Origin: Cordylochernes scorpioides
Lineage: Eukaryota > Arthropoda > Arachnida > Pseudoscorpiones > Chernetidae
Length of the DNA: 64,000 bases
Direction of reading: 5' to 3'
Assembly (NCBI GenBank): GCA_030710605.1
Contig: CP092872.1
Location: 96,117,794-96,181,793, forward strand
Made by a program: the position numbers and the translations under genes. Position 1 is the stretch's first letter. Every line of letters starts with the position of its first letter. Of this stretch, positions 55,351 through 64,000 are shown one piece after another. The notes under the pieces were generated by a model. It had not been told where the DNA came from and ran no database searches. It worked only from the letters and a program-made list of their open reading frames with translations.

Positions 55351-57375
55351 TTTGTTTTATGTATAAAAGAAACATTAGTTATTTAATACTTACAATTATT
55401 ATATATAGATGGCGCGTTATACTTAAATTGGCCATATACTTCCATGGCGGTTTTATCGAATCTATAATTGGGAAAAGATGCTCACTATGGAAAGAGAAAA
55501 TTTTTGCGGTAAAGCTGCTCATCCAAACTTTTCGCTGTAATTCCTTTATTTCAGACTTGATGGATAATGGGTCAGCTATTTTAAAGTTCTTTAATTTTTT
55601 CAAGACTTCAAGAAAAAAAAAATTAACAAAGTAACTTAACTGTGTAGAGATATTTTTTTCTTCACAAGATGCAACCATTTACTCAACAATCTAATTCTTC
55701 ACTGTGTTCTATGCAATAAAAACGATGTATATAGTCTTTTGTACATAGATATTCTTTCCTTTTCTTCTTTTTTCTCTTTTCTGAGCGAGGATTTAGTTTC
55801 TTCCCCTGTTTCTTATTTCTTTTTTAGATTCATTTCTAACAGGAGTCTGTAAAGACGGAATGTCTTAATAAAGCCTGTGTGTGTCTAATTGGAAAAAGAT
55901 GTGACTGTTTATATAGCTCCTGAAGTTTCAGTGACTGGCTATTACTCAGTAGAATGGCAGTGAACCACTGAACTGTCAGGCACTAAGGAAAAAATGGGTT
56001 AAATTGTAACAAAGTATTTATTATTTTATTAGCAGAGTAATATTTTTTTATGTTTATATTTTGCTATACTCTGTACATTTCCTTCATTGCTTATCTTTTG
56101 TTTATCACTTATAGTTTGTACTTGCCTGAAATAAATTGTTGTCTCATCCTGAAGTTGGTCTTCCCTAATTTTCCACGTGGCAATATTATTGGAATATTAC
56201 ACAGAGTAACAATGGCTATAGATGAGCTCGTGTTTGAAAAGGAACTTGTATGTATATAATAATTATTGTTTATTGTTGTTTTCATGTAGACATATATACC
56301 AAAATTTGTTTTATATAATTGCTATTAATAATAAATAATATGTAAAGTTAAATTGGTTACGGATTTCTTACTTACTTTAATTACATAACAAATATAAGCA
56401 TATATTTTTCCTAGCAAACTTCCAATCAACAAATTATCTTCGAATATATAATTATATTTACATAATTGTTCAACAATTGTATCTTCCCCATTGATGATTA
56501 TTGTGAAAGTTGATGAAATTTGTTTTCTCCAAGATAACTTTATTCTTCTTAAGAAAAGGTAATTTAATGATATCAATATCTTTAATATATTTTATAGAAT
56601 ATGAAAGTGTGTTAGATAGAAAAAAAATGAAGATAATACAAGCAATTTATTATTATTTAAACACTTTACAACTTATTGCCATCAAATAATAAGCAGGTAA
56701 TAAGAGAAATATGCTGAATAAGAGAATATCTTTCAAAATCGACATGTTGATTTAAAAATAAATATTTTATTAACAATAACCGATAGATGGAGTTAGCTAT
56801 CATTCAAAGTTGAATTATATGATCAGAATATATCTTTACAACATTCACTACACCCTCTCTGATCTCTTTCTTTCTTCATTTCTTCCAAATAAATAGTGGA
56901 ATCTGAACGTTCAGAACAGAAAAGATCAAAAAGATATTTGAATGAATTTAATGGATAATTTTTGTGATTTTTTTAAACGAAGAGATGTCTTTGGAGTAAA
57001 CGTACACGGACACTTGGTGTCTTTAAAATGAACCTACCCGGGAAGTTTGTGTCTTTAAAATGAACACTTTGCTACACATTTAAAAAAAGAAGGTAACTCA
57101 CAGAGGCTCTTTAAAATGCGTCCCCCGTCGTAAAGTCACCTCCTAAAATCCCCATTAAAATAATTAAAATTGCCCGTAAAACACCAATTCATCCTCTCCT
57201 GGGGAAATGGATGATCAGTGGTAAGTTTGCCATGTGTCGAATTGAAACATCTGTATACAAACCTGAACATTGAAAATTGAAACACAAATTTATATAAATA
57301 TATTTTTAATAATTAAAGCTATTTATACAAGACTGCTTATATGGCTATTATTTTTTAAAAATTGAATTTGAAGGG
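55351..57375. other. Intergenic, no supported gene
   Basis: Opposite-strand frames of ~100-120 codons at 55,269-55,678 overlap family E and a unique stretch. The minus one (KEIKELQ-like, KVWMSS, FSFHSEH) is unrecognised and could be a decayed element. A hairpin/AATAAA element lies at 55,849-55,876. Confidence 0.4.
55849..55876 (+). repeat. Hairpin abutting AATAAA
   Basis: AAGAC-GGAAT-GTCTT hairpin directly followed by AATAAAGCCTG and GT-rich sequence. Confidence 0.6.
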
Positions 57376-57379
57376 CCTG

Positions 57380-57475
57380 GCGGATTAATGGCGGATGGAG
57401 GTTAAACTGGCGAAACCATTGGAAGAGTTTATCGTTGATGAGCTATATGTTCCCATTTCAAACTATTTATCATTA
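57380..57475 (+). repeat. Family E copy (degenerate)
   Basis: GTTAAACTGGCGAAACCATT, GGAAGAGTTTATCGTTGATG, AGC. The core reads TTGATGA. Confidence 0.6.
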
Positions 57476-57512
57476 TAGTATAAATTCTCTATAAATATAC
57501 AGCAACAACAAC

Positions 57513-57545
57513 AAAAAGCTTTATTAAGACATTTTGGTCTTATAC
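57513..57545 (-). repeat. Hairpin abutting AATAAA
   Basis: Minus strand AAGAC-CAAAAT-GTCTT then AATAAAGC and TTTTTGTTGTTGTT. Confidence 0.55.
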
Positions 57546-57581
57546 AGATATTCTCCGAATAGAATAGGATATATAGAAATA

Positions 57582-57772
57582 ATTAAGAAAAAGGCATCTC
57601 CTTATCGTGCAACTGAAAGTTGCTGATGGCTCGCACCATCTATCGGAATAAATATCAACTATTCTCGTTTATTTTTAATTATTCCAGATTTGGCCAAATA
57701 CCTATTCTTGATTAATCAAGAAAAGCTAACCACGAGTTAGTTGCACGATAAGGAGATGCCTTTTTCTTAATT
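57582..57772 (-). repeat. Foldback derived from hammerhead-bearing repeat
   Basis: On the minus strand, homology to 22,201-22,345 begins at CGTGGTTAGC, the base after the predicted cleavage site, and runs through TTCTTGATTAATCAAGAA and GCCATCAGCAACTTTCAG. It ends TTGCACGATAAGGAGATGCC TTTTTCTTAAT. Upstream of CGTGG, ~33 bp of that 3' end is repeated in inverse orientation, so the whole element folds back on itself. Confidence 0.85.
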
Positions 57773-58100
57773 TATGCACCTTTATCCCAGTATAATATCA
57801 CATTTGTACTATTTTTTCAGAAATAATTCTGTAGAAATATACATATCAAGGTAGGGTGGCTTTCGGAGTTTAAGTTTCTTGTAAAACATTTTAATTCACA
57901 AATATCTCGAGCTTTTAAGGCATGAAATATCCCTTCTACTGGAGAAAACACTACAATCTATCGCCAATAGTAATAGAGTTGAAATAAAATCAAATACAAA
58001 TGTTTTTTTTACAGTTATTTGAATACAGACTTAATGCGGGATTATATATAGTGTAAACATTTAATACATGAAAACCCGAGTGCTTCTTTCACAAATAAAT
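57773..58100. other. Intergenic
   Basis: Nothing recognised. Confidence 0.4.
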
Positions 58101-58104
58101 CAAA

Positions 58105-58290
58105 CTTCTGTCTTTACTGCGATAAAAAATATATATATTAGGAGGGCTTGACTCATCAGTGGTGAACCCTCCCAGCGGTTTCACCAATTTAATCTACAAG
58201 ACTGCTTCTTTAGAGCTCTAATACTGTATTGGATCATTCTGCTTTTATATGTTACACTGAAGGGTGGAATCTTAGAAATGGTATTTAAGC
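58105..58290 (-). repeat. Family E copy with flank
   Basis: Minus strand: GTATTAGAGCTCTAAAGAAG, AGATTAAATTGGTGAAACCG, CTGGGAGGGTTCACCACTGA, TGAGTCAAGCCCTCC. Flank matches 55,195. Confidence 0.85.
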
Positions 58291-58540
58291 AAACTATAGA
58301 CATAAGTTGATTGTTTAAAAATAATTCAAAATATCTGAATTTTGCTAATATACAATAACTATATAATTACAAATGATTCTGATAATTTTGTGATGTAGTC
58401 GTGATCATCCTGGGGGAGACATTAATAGCTTACCAACAGTTGATACAGACATCGAGATGTATTATCATGCCACGTTTCCTACCTAGATGTCCCAGAATGT
58501 CATCTCTGGTCAGATGGTGACAGTGAGAAGGCTAGCGTAT
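58291..58540. other. Intergenic
   Basis: Nothing recognised. Confidence 0.4.
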
Positions 58541-58544
58541 GTAC

Positions 58545-58945
58545 CAGCCTTCCATTGCTACTGCTGTGATAGAGATGCATGGAGGCATCTGAGGCTATTC
58601 ATTGGACACGACAACAACAGAAAATTGACATGGACCCAGAACTTTACACACCCAAGATAGAGAACGACTGCTGTGATAGAGATGTACGGAGACATCTGAG
58701 GCTATTCATTGGACACGACAACAACAGAAAATTGACATGGACCCAGAACTTTACACACCCAAGATAGAGAACACTGCTGTGATAGAGATACACGGAGACA
58801 TTTGAGGCTCTTCATTGGACACGACAACAACAGAAAATTGACATGGACCCAGAACTTTACACACCCAAGATAGAGAATGACTGCTGTGATAGAGATGTAT
58901 GGAGACATCTGAGGTTCTTCATAGGACATGGCAACAACAATATTG
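58545..58945 (+). repeat. Tandemly repeated LINE 3' tail, four units
   Basis: Units of ~105 bp: AATTGACATGGACCCAGAAC, TTTACACACCCAAGATAGAG, GCTGTGATAGAGATG, GAGACATCTGAGG and TTGGACACGACAACAAC. Equivalent to the last codons plus 3' UTR of the LINE seen at 31,680 and 40,565. The open frames here are the LINE tail, not a gene. Confidence 0.9.
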
Positions 58946-59540
58946 AGAAAATACAGTTTTATAGACTTCAAAATACACTTCTTCTATTAAAAATCAATAA
59001 CTAGCAAGCTAAAATGAAATTTAGGGAAGGAGACTATGTGCAAAGAATATAAAATAAAGGTAAAAACAAAATATTTAAATGCATATTCTGCATATAGTTT
59101 AGTATTCCTACCACACATATATATATATCAAAATATATTACTTACGCCATAAATAACTTTCAGACGATACATAGCAACCTGTATATGTTGCCAGACTCTC
59201 CCTATAAACGGAAGAATATTCTGTGAATTATTATTTTTTCATCTCATTATTACAAATTAGATTACTAAAGATAGTCTGAGATTCCAGTGGGGTCTGGTAA
59301 ATTGATTAAAATATTTTAATATTTAACACAATGTGTGTGTTCTATAAAAAAAAATCATCATTTTTTTTCAATTTTTTTAACTTTTTGACTGAATTTTTAG
59401 AAAGATATATAATGAAGGCATTTTATATGTTATAGAATTATGTAGTTCACATATATTTAACTTTTAAAATTTATTTTTAAAAGAGTACAAATACAAAAAT
59501 AAAACATATGTATTATAGAAAAATAAATAAAGAAAAATAA
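58946..59540. other. AT-rich intergenic
   Basis: Nothing recognised. Confidence 0.45.
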
Positions 59541-59544
59541 GTAA

Positions 59545-59700
59545 TTCGAACTCGTGTTTGAATATAAAATATAGTACCTCGTTTTGATCGATATTATCAC
59601 TGAGCTAAGAAAGCATTGTCCGCTGATTGGCTGAATGATTCAACGGTGATTGACTGATTTATGAACTCTGATTGGATAGAAAAATGCTTGATATTTATGG
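59545..59700 (-). repeat. SINE2-like repeat, diverged
   Basis: Minus strand: AGTCAATCACCGTTGAATCA, GCCAATCAGC, then box A TAGCTCAGTGATA and box B-like GAGTTCGAATT. Same order as 39,345-39,530 (body first, tRNA-like part last). Confidence 0.6.
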
Positions 59701-59869
59701 TACTTTTATATTATATATAAAATATAATCAAATAGAAAATAAGAAAAGTCAAATGTCAAGATATGATCAGAAAAATTTATTTCATCACACAAAATTACAT
59801 CTTATTTACATATATCTTATTTGTCTTCTTTTTGTATGAAGAATAAATTGCTTAAATGGATCCCGATTC
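59701..59869. other. Intergenic
   Basis: Nothing recognised. Confidence 0.4.
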
Positions 59870-60145
59870 TTACAAAAGTCCATCATGATTTGAACAACAG
59901 TCTTTGATTTCCATACTTAAGTCTGGTCATCTACGGACAATGACTTTCCAGAATGGTTGCAGGGTTTTCCCACTATGTACTAAGTACAATTCTCAGCCTG
60001 CAACCCCAAGACATATTATTGACTGTATTGACTCATCCATTGATGAGCTCTACTCTTCCCCGGCAGACACCATCAAAAGTCTAAAGCTTTACAAGCTTGA
60101 TACCTTAATATGATTGAGTGGAGATAAGAAAGAAGAAGAAGAAGA
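59870..60145 (+). pseudogene. LINE ORF2 C-terminal end with (GAA)n tail
   Basis: Frame 59,904-60,113 reads LKSGHLRTMTFQNGCRVFPL, CTKYNSQPATPRHIIDCI, ending IKSLKLYKLDTLI. The SGHLR...C..(C)...ATPxHI(I/L)DC pattern matches the Cys/His end after the RNase H domain of some arthropod LINEs. It is 5'-truncated. The stop is followed by a (GAA)n tract, a plausible LINE 3' tail. Confidence 0.6.
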
Positions 60146-60149
60146 CAAA

Positions 60150-60312
60150 AGTCCATTCCCACCAGTGAGTGCAAGTAACCAAAGGAGGTTCTGGTACACA
60201 TGTATGTGCAAAAGTCGAACTGCTTCACATGTGTAGACATGTGCTGTACTTACAGTAAAAGCAGTCGCTAAATACTCAACATGATTATCATGGCCTGTAC
60301 TATGTATATATT
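60150..60312 (-). mobile_element. SINE1 fragment
   Basis: CACCAGTGAGTGCAAGTAAC, CAAAAGTCGAACTGCTTCAC, GTAGACATGTGCTGTACTTA and ATGATTATCATGGCCTGTAC in body order, no tRNA head. Directly follows the (GAA)n tract. Confidence 0.8.
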
Positions 60313-60344
60313 TAATCCAATCAATCTTCATCGACTGAATATTT

Positions 60345-61138
60345 ATAAATGGACAAAACTTAAGGAAGTTGTACCTTTCATCATGTATATAAGGATTCAG
60401 ATAATAACTCTGAAAGATATTACAGTGACCTTTATTGAAGACACACGAGATAACCAATATACACTCATGGACAAAACCCAAGGAAGTTGTACCTTTTAGC
60501 ATGTATATCGGGATTCAGGCAATAAATCTGAAAGATATTACAGTGACCTTTATTGAAGACACACGAGATAACCAATATACACTCATGGACAAAACTTAAG
60601 GAAGTTGTACCTTTTACCATGTATATCGGGATTCAGACAATAACTCTGAAAGGTATTACAGTGACCTTTATTGAAGACACACGAGATAACCAATATAGAC
60701 TCATGGACAAAACTTAAGGAAGTTGTACCTTTCAGCATGTATATCGGGATTCAGACAATAACTCTGAAAGATATTACACCTTTATTGAAGACACACGAGA
60801 TAACCAATATACACTCATGGACGAAACCCAAGGAAGTTGTACCTTTCAGCATGTACAGTATATCGGGATTCAGACAATAACTCTGAAAGATATTACAGTG
60901 AACTTTATTGAAGACACACGAGATAACTAATATACACTCATGGACAAAACCCAAGGAAGTTGTACCTTTTAGCATGTATATCGGGATTCAGACAATAACT
61001 CTGAAAGATATTACAGTGACCTTTATTGAAGACACACGAGATAACCAAGTGTGAACAAAATTATCTCTGTCTCCTTCAAAAATAGATGACCAGGGATATC
61101 AAAGACTTTCCACTTTCTTAAGTTTTGTCAATGAGTGT
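60345..61138 (+). repeat. Family C 118-bp tandem array, six units
   Basis: TTTATTGAAGACACACGAGA recurs at 60,431, 60,549, 60,667, 60,781, 60,904 and 61,022. Periods are 118, 118, 114, 123 and 118. Single or double units are dispersed at 5,905, 6,705, 35,140 and 41,372. Confidence 0.96.
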
Positions 61139-61720
61139 AAATAAAATAAAGAGAAAATGAAATGTTTGATAACCTAATACGCCACTCCTCGTAAACCGTC
61201 CGAGACACGTCCCATCGGTATAAGGAAACACAAAGTGATTGTATTTATGCAACAACAACAAAATAAAAAACAAGCAACAAAACGTAAGCAGACATAAAGT
61301 TACGCGACCTAAGTGCTGGTCCCACTGGGGAAATTTCCATACCTCTTCTAAACATTCCTTTTCCAACGGGAGCTCACTCTCCTCAATGATCCAATTATTT
61401 CCCTCGGAGACCAATATGCAACATTTCGTGTCAGACGATCGCTATGCAAATTTGTGAAGAGATTTATAAAATTAAAGAATAGGTAAGATATATTTACGTT
61501 GAAAATGGCTATTCTTTTCGTGACTTTTTATCAATTCATGAAAAGTATTTGTATTTATTTGTTTTTAATATAGTACACACAACTTGATGGGTATTTACGT
61601 ATTTATTTATTTACACATAACACAATCATATTTAAGAAAATAAAGTGCTATATATAGATTCTAAGCGACGCCATTTTTTTTTATAATTAAAATAAATTCC
61701 TTCTCGTTATTTCTCCTTGT
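61139..61720. other. Intergenic, no supported gene
   Basis: Opposite frames at 61,118-61,457 show no recognisable domain. Confidence 0.4.
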
Positions 61721-61721
61721 T

Positions 61722-61890
61722 GTTGTTGTTAGTGTCCATCAAGTCAACTTTGGTGACACTATGGACAAATATTCTCCAATTAATTCTATTAGTGGCCACC
61801 GCTCGCAGCTCACCTAGTGACTTTCCGGTAGTTTTCTTGATTCATTCTAGCCGACTCATTGCTGGTCTTACTCTCTTCTTTCAACTTTTC
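61722..61890 (-). pseudogene. LINE 3' end, second LINE type
   Basis: Minus strand: RPAMSRLE, stop, IKKTTGKSLGELRAVATNR, INWRIFVHSVTKVDLMDTN, then AACAACAACAACAAGG. The GRP..W(x)DNI(K)xxTG(x)SLGEL pattern is common at the end of animal LINE ORF2. Broken by a stop, hence a remnant. Confidence 0.7.
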
Positions 61891-61919
61891 CCAACACCAA
61901 CGTGTTTTCTAATCCATAT

Positions 61920-62005
61920 ATACTGTCCTTACTACGGTGAAAGATTATTGGGAGAGCCTGGCTCATCAGTGGTGAACCCTACCAGCAGTTTCGCTAGTTT
62001 ATTCT
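61920..62005 (-). repeat. Family E copy
   Basis: Minus strand: TAAACTAGCGAAACTGCTGG, TAGGGTTCACCACTGATGAG, CCAGGCTCTCCCAAT. Confidence 0.8.
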
Positions 62006-62298
62006 AACATCCATCATTGGTAACTAAACCAAAAGCCTGAAGCTATTCTGGAAGGTGGGATCAATCGACAGATAGCAACCTGTATTTCCAGGCTCAAAAC
62101 TGGCAGCCATACAAGACTGTTCCTTTTCCAGGATGGTGTCAAGCCACAATACACCATCTACAGGACCAAAGAGATCTCACCAGACCACCTCTTGGAATGT
62201 ATGGAAGCCTCAAGAGAGGACCTGTATTCCAATCCTACCAAGATTGTAAATTTGACCTATGAATTCAGTCTCCATGACATTGTATAACTAGACAATGG
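62006..62298. other. Flank of the Copia insertion
   Basis: GC slightly above background; no domain recognised. Confidence 0.4.
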
Positions 62299-62517
62299 TG
62301 TTGAAGTTTGAGATTGAATCAAGGAATAAAAGGATTATTTATTAAACAAAATAACTTAAAACAAGATGTTACAGAGTAGCAAAATTTTAAAGGCAAGTAC
62401 ATGTAGGAAGGCGAGAGACAAAGGACTATATATATTGACGTCGACCGCAGCGCCGCCGCGGCCGTTGATTGGTCGATCCCCCAATGCGCCACGCTAATTT
62501 TGATCGCTATTCCAACA
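62299..62517 (-). mobile_element. Copia-type 3' LTR, ~219 bp
   Basis: On the minus strand the LTR begins TGTTGGAATAGCG right after a GA-rich polypurine tract and ends TTCAACA. TGTTG/CAACA are the expected short terminal inverted repeats. TATATATA-like and AATAAA signals lie inside. AATGG at 62,294-62,298 is a candidate target duplication; the other side is outside the window. Confidence 0.75.
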
Positions 62518-64000
62518 CTCCCTCTCGATCCAAAATGTTCAGTAGACCTCTTAAGTAGTGGAATTTGTTTCGTGGAAGAGGTTTAGTCATTATATCAGCT
62601 AGCTGTTCTGAGCTGCAAACATGATGCACTTTAAGTTCACCTTCTTCATGTTTGGATCTAATGAAGTGGTAGCGAACATCAATATGTTTCGTTCGTTTGT
62701 GGAATACTGGATTTTCAACAAGTTTTATTGCTGCTTGGTTGTCGATATAAAGTTCAGTTTCTTTAGTAATAACACAGCCGATGCCCTGTAGAAGTCTTCT
62801 GATCCAAATCAATTCCTTGGCAGCACTGCAGGCAGCGATGTATTCACTTTCGGTGGTTGAAAGTGCGATAATTGGTTGTCGTTGGCTTGCCCAAGAAACA
62901 GTTCCTCCGTTCATCATGAAGGCATAACCAGTCGTACTTTTTCTGGAGTCAACATCACGAGCAAAATCACTATCAGAGTAGTCAACAAGTTGGTCTTGTC
63001 CAGTGAAGAGAATTCCCATGTGTGGAGTGCCTTTCAGATAACGGAAAATATTCTTCACTGTTGTACAATGTGCAGGTCCTGGATATTCTAGGAATTTACT
63101 CACTTGTGAAACTGCATAAGTGATATCTGGACGTGAAACACATGATGCAAACATAAGGGATCCAACAGCTTCTCGAAAAGGGAATTTAGGCATCTTTTCC
63201 TTTTGTTCTGGAGTAGGACAGTCCTGCTTTGTTAAGATGACAGAAGGATCCATAGGCACCGAAGCAGGAATACAGTCAGCCATATTAAATTTACTCAAAA
63301 TTTTGTCAATATATGATGACTGGTGAATGAAAATACTTGCCCTATCTTCTGACTGCTCTATTTGTAGCCCAACAAAAAAGTTAACACTTCCAGATGTAAT
63401 ATCAAATGCGTGTTCTAACTCATCCATTATAATAGCTATTGCCTCTTTATCTTTAGATAGAATAATTCCATCATCAACATAGAGAGCTAAGATAACATTT
63501 GAATCATTGTGTGTTCCAATGAAAATGCACGGGTCGGCGTCTGATGTTTTGAAATTATGGCTATACAAAAAATTGGTAAATTTCTTATTCCAATTTCTAG
63601 AAGATTGTCTCAGACCATACAGACTTTTATGTAATCTAGAGCAGCTATTATCATCTCTCTTGTAGCCTTCTGGTTGTTCAAGATAAACAAGTTCCTCTAA
63701 TTCGCCATTGAGAAAAGCTGTCTTTACATCGAATTGCTTAAGAAACATCCTTTCAGAAGCAGCGTGTGATAAAAGAATGCGTAACGAATCATACCTGACT
63801 ACTGGGCTAAACGTATCGAAATAGTCAACATTTTTGATTTGAGAATAGCCTTTTGCAACTAATCTGGCTTTGAACCGTTGAATTGTACCATCGGACTCCG
63901 TTTTAATTTTATAAACCCATTTACAACCGATAGGTTTATGACCATCTGCCAAACGTTCTAAAGTCCATGTTTTATTTTTATTTAATGCATCAATCTCTTC
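62507..64000 (-). CDS. pol: Copia (Ty1/copia) pol, reverse transcriptase and RNase H, partial
   Basis: Open minus-strand frame continuing past the right edge. From the edge it reads EEIDALNKNKTWTL, then KWVYKIK and RFKARLVAKGY (classic Copia RT start). FDVKTAFLNGEL precedes the catalytic YVDD (about 63,470-63,482), with KSLYGLRQ between. RNase H follows: STTESEY, IDNQAAIKL, TKHIDVRYHF and MTKPL. It ends LNILDREGVLE with the stop a few bases inside the LTR. No stop or frameshift within the visible part, so the copy may be young. Gag, protease and integrase lie outside. Confidence 0.96.
   Translation of the reverse strand, partial: EEIDALNKNKTWTLERLADGHKPIGCKWVYKIKTESDGTIQRFKARLVAKGYSQIKNVDYFDTFSPVVRYDSLRILLSHAASERMFLKQFDVKTAFLNGELEELVYLEQPEGYKRDDNSCSRLHKSLYGLRQSSRNWNKKFTNFLYSHNFKTSDADPCIFIGTHNDSNVILALYVDDGIILSKDKEAIAIIMDELEHAFDITSGSVNFFVGLQIEQSEDRASIFIHQSSYIDKILSKFNMADCIPASVPMDPSVILTKQDCPTPEQKEKMPKFPFREAVGSLMFASCVSRPDITYAVSQVSKFLEYPGPAHCTTVKNIFRYLKGTPHMGILFTGQDQLVDYSDSDFARDVDSRKSTTGYAFMMNGGTVSWASQRQPIIALSTTESEYIAACSAAKELIWIRRLLQGIGCVITKETELYIDNQAAIKLVENPVFHKRTKHIDVRYHFIRSKHEEGELKVHHVCSSEQLADIMTKPLPRNKFHYLRGLLNILDREGVLE

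Noticed and set aside
55379-55678. 99-codon minus-strand frame as a transposon gene
   Set aside because: Composition looks protein-like in part, but I recognise no domain and it overlaps a repeat, so no call is made.
58579-58971. Apparent protein with repeated LTWTQNFTHPR text
   Set aside because: It is an out-of-frame reading of the repeated LINE tail.

Overview
The window reads as AT-rich animal nuclear DNA, most probably arthropod. It holds one convincing cellular gene: an intronless long-ectodomain Toll receptor (15,240-18,824, plus strand) of the Toll-6/Toll-7/Tollo/18-wheeler type, with a 3' UTR ending at a good poly(A) site near 19,465. I cannot name the species; a large, repeat-rich chelicerate- or crustacean-like genome would fit. 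Nothing looks prokaryotic. All family names below come from reading the sequence; no database search or alignment was run.

The rest is repeats. Tandem arrays: a 29-bp minisatellite (1,858-2,546), a ~240-bp triplication (11,614-12,215), a ~144-bp array (21,000-21,585), a 90-bp satellite (23,430-24,548), a 71-74-bp minisatellite (51,411-52,855, echoed at 53,440-53,800), a 118-bp array (60,345-61,138) and a tandemly repeated LINE tail (58,545-58,945). Mobile elements: a Copia-type pol gene with its 3' LTR running off the right edge (62,299-64,000, minus), several LINE 3' ends, tRNA-derived SINEs, a hAT-type MITE, a pogo/Tigger-like MITE, two possible Helitron 3' ends, and many foldback elements. 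A U6 snRNA-derived tandem pseudogene lies at 48,811-49,045.

The most interesting layer is a set of short dispersed families sharing one design: a CUGANGA-like strand, a hairpin, GAAA followed by a short palindrome, and often an AATAAA signal soon after. The best example (22,165-22,206) satisfies nearly the whole layout of a type I hammerhead ribozyme, including a 6-bp helix I, with a very short helix III. A relative at 57,582-57,772 begins its homology exactly at the predicted cleavage position and carries an inverted copy of its own 3' end. A second family (about a dozen copies) pairs GGC-GAAAC with CUGAUGA-GCC, with compensatory changes between copies. Together these suggest hammerhead-bearing, retrozyme- or Penelope-like non-autonomous retroelements and foldbacks derived from them.

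Other unusual structures are a ~400-bp foldback whose tip is a tRNA-like sequence, nested in a SINE with a 13-bp target duplication, and foldbacks of different families that share AAAAAGGCAT termini.
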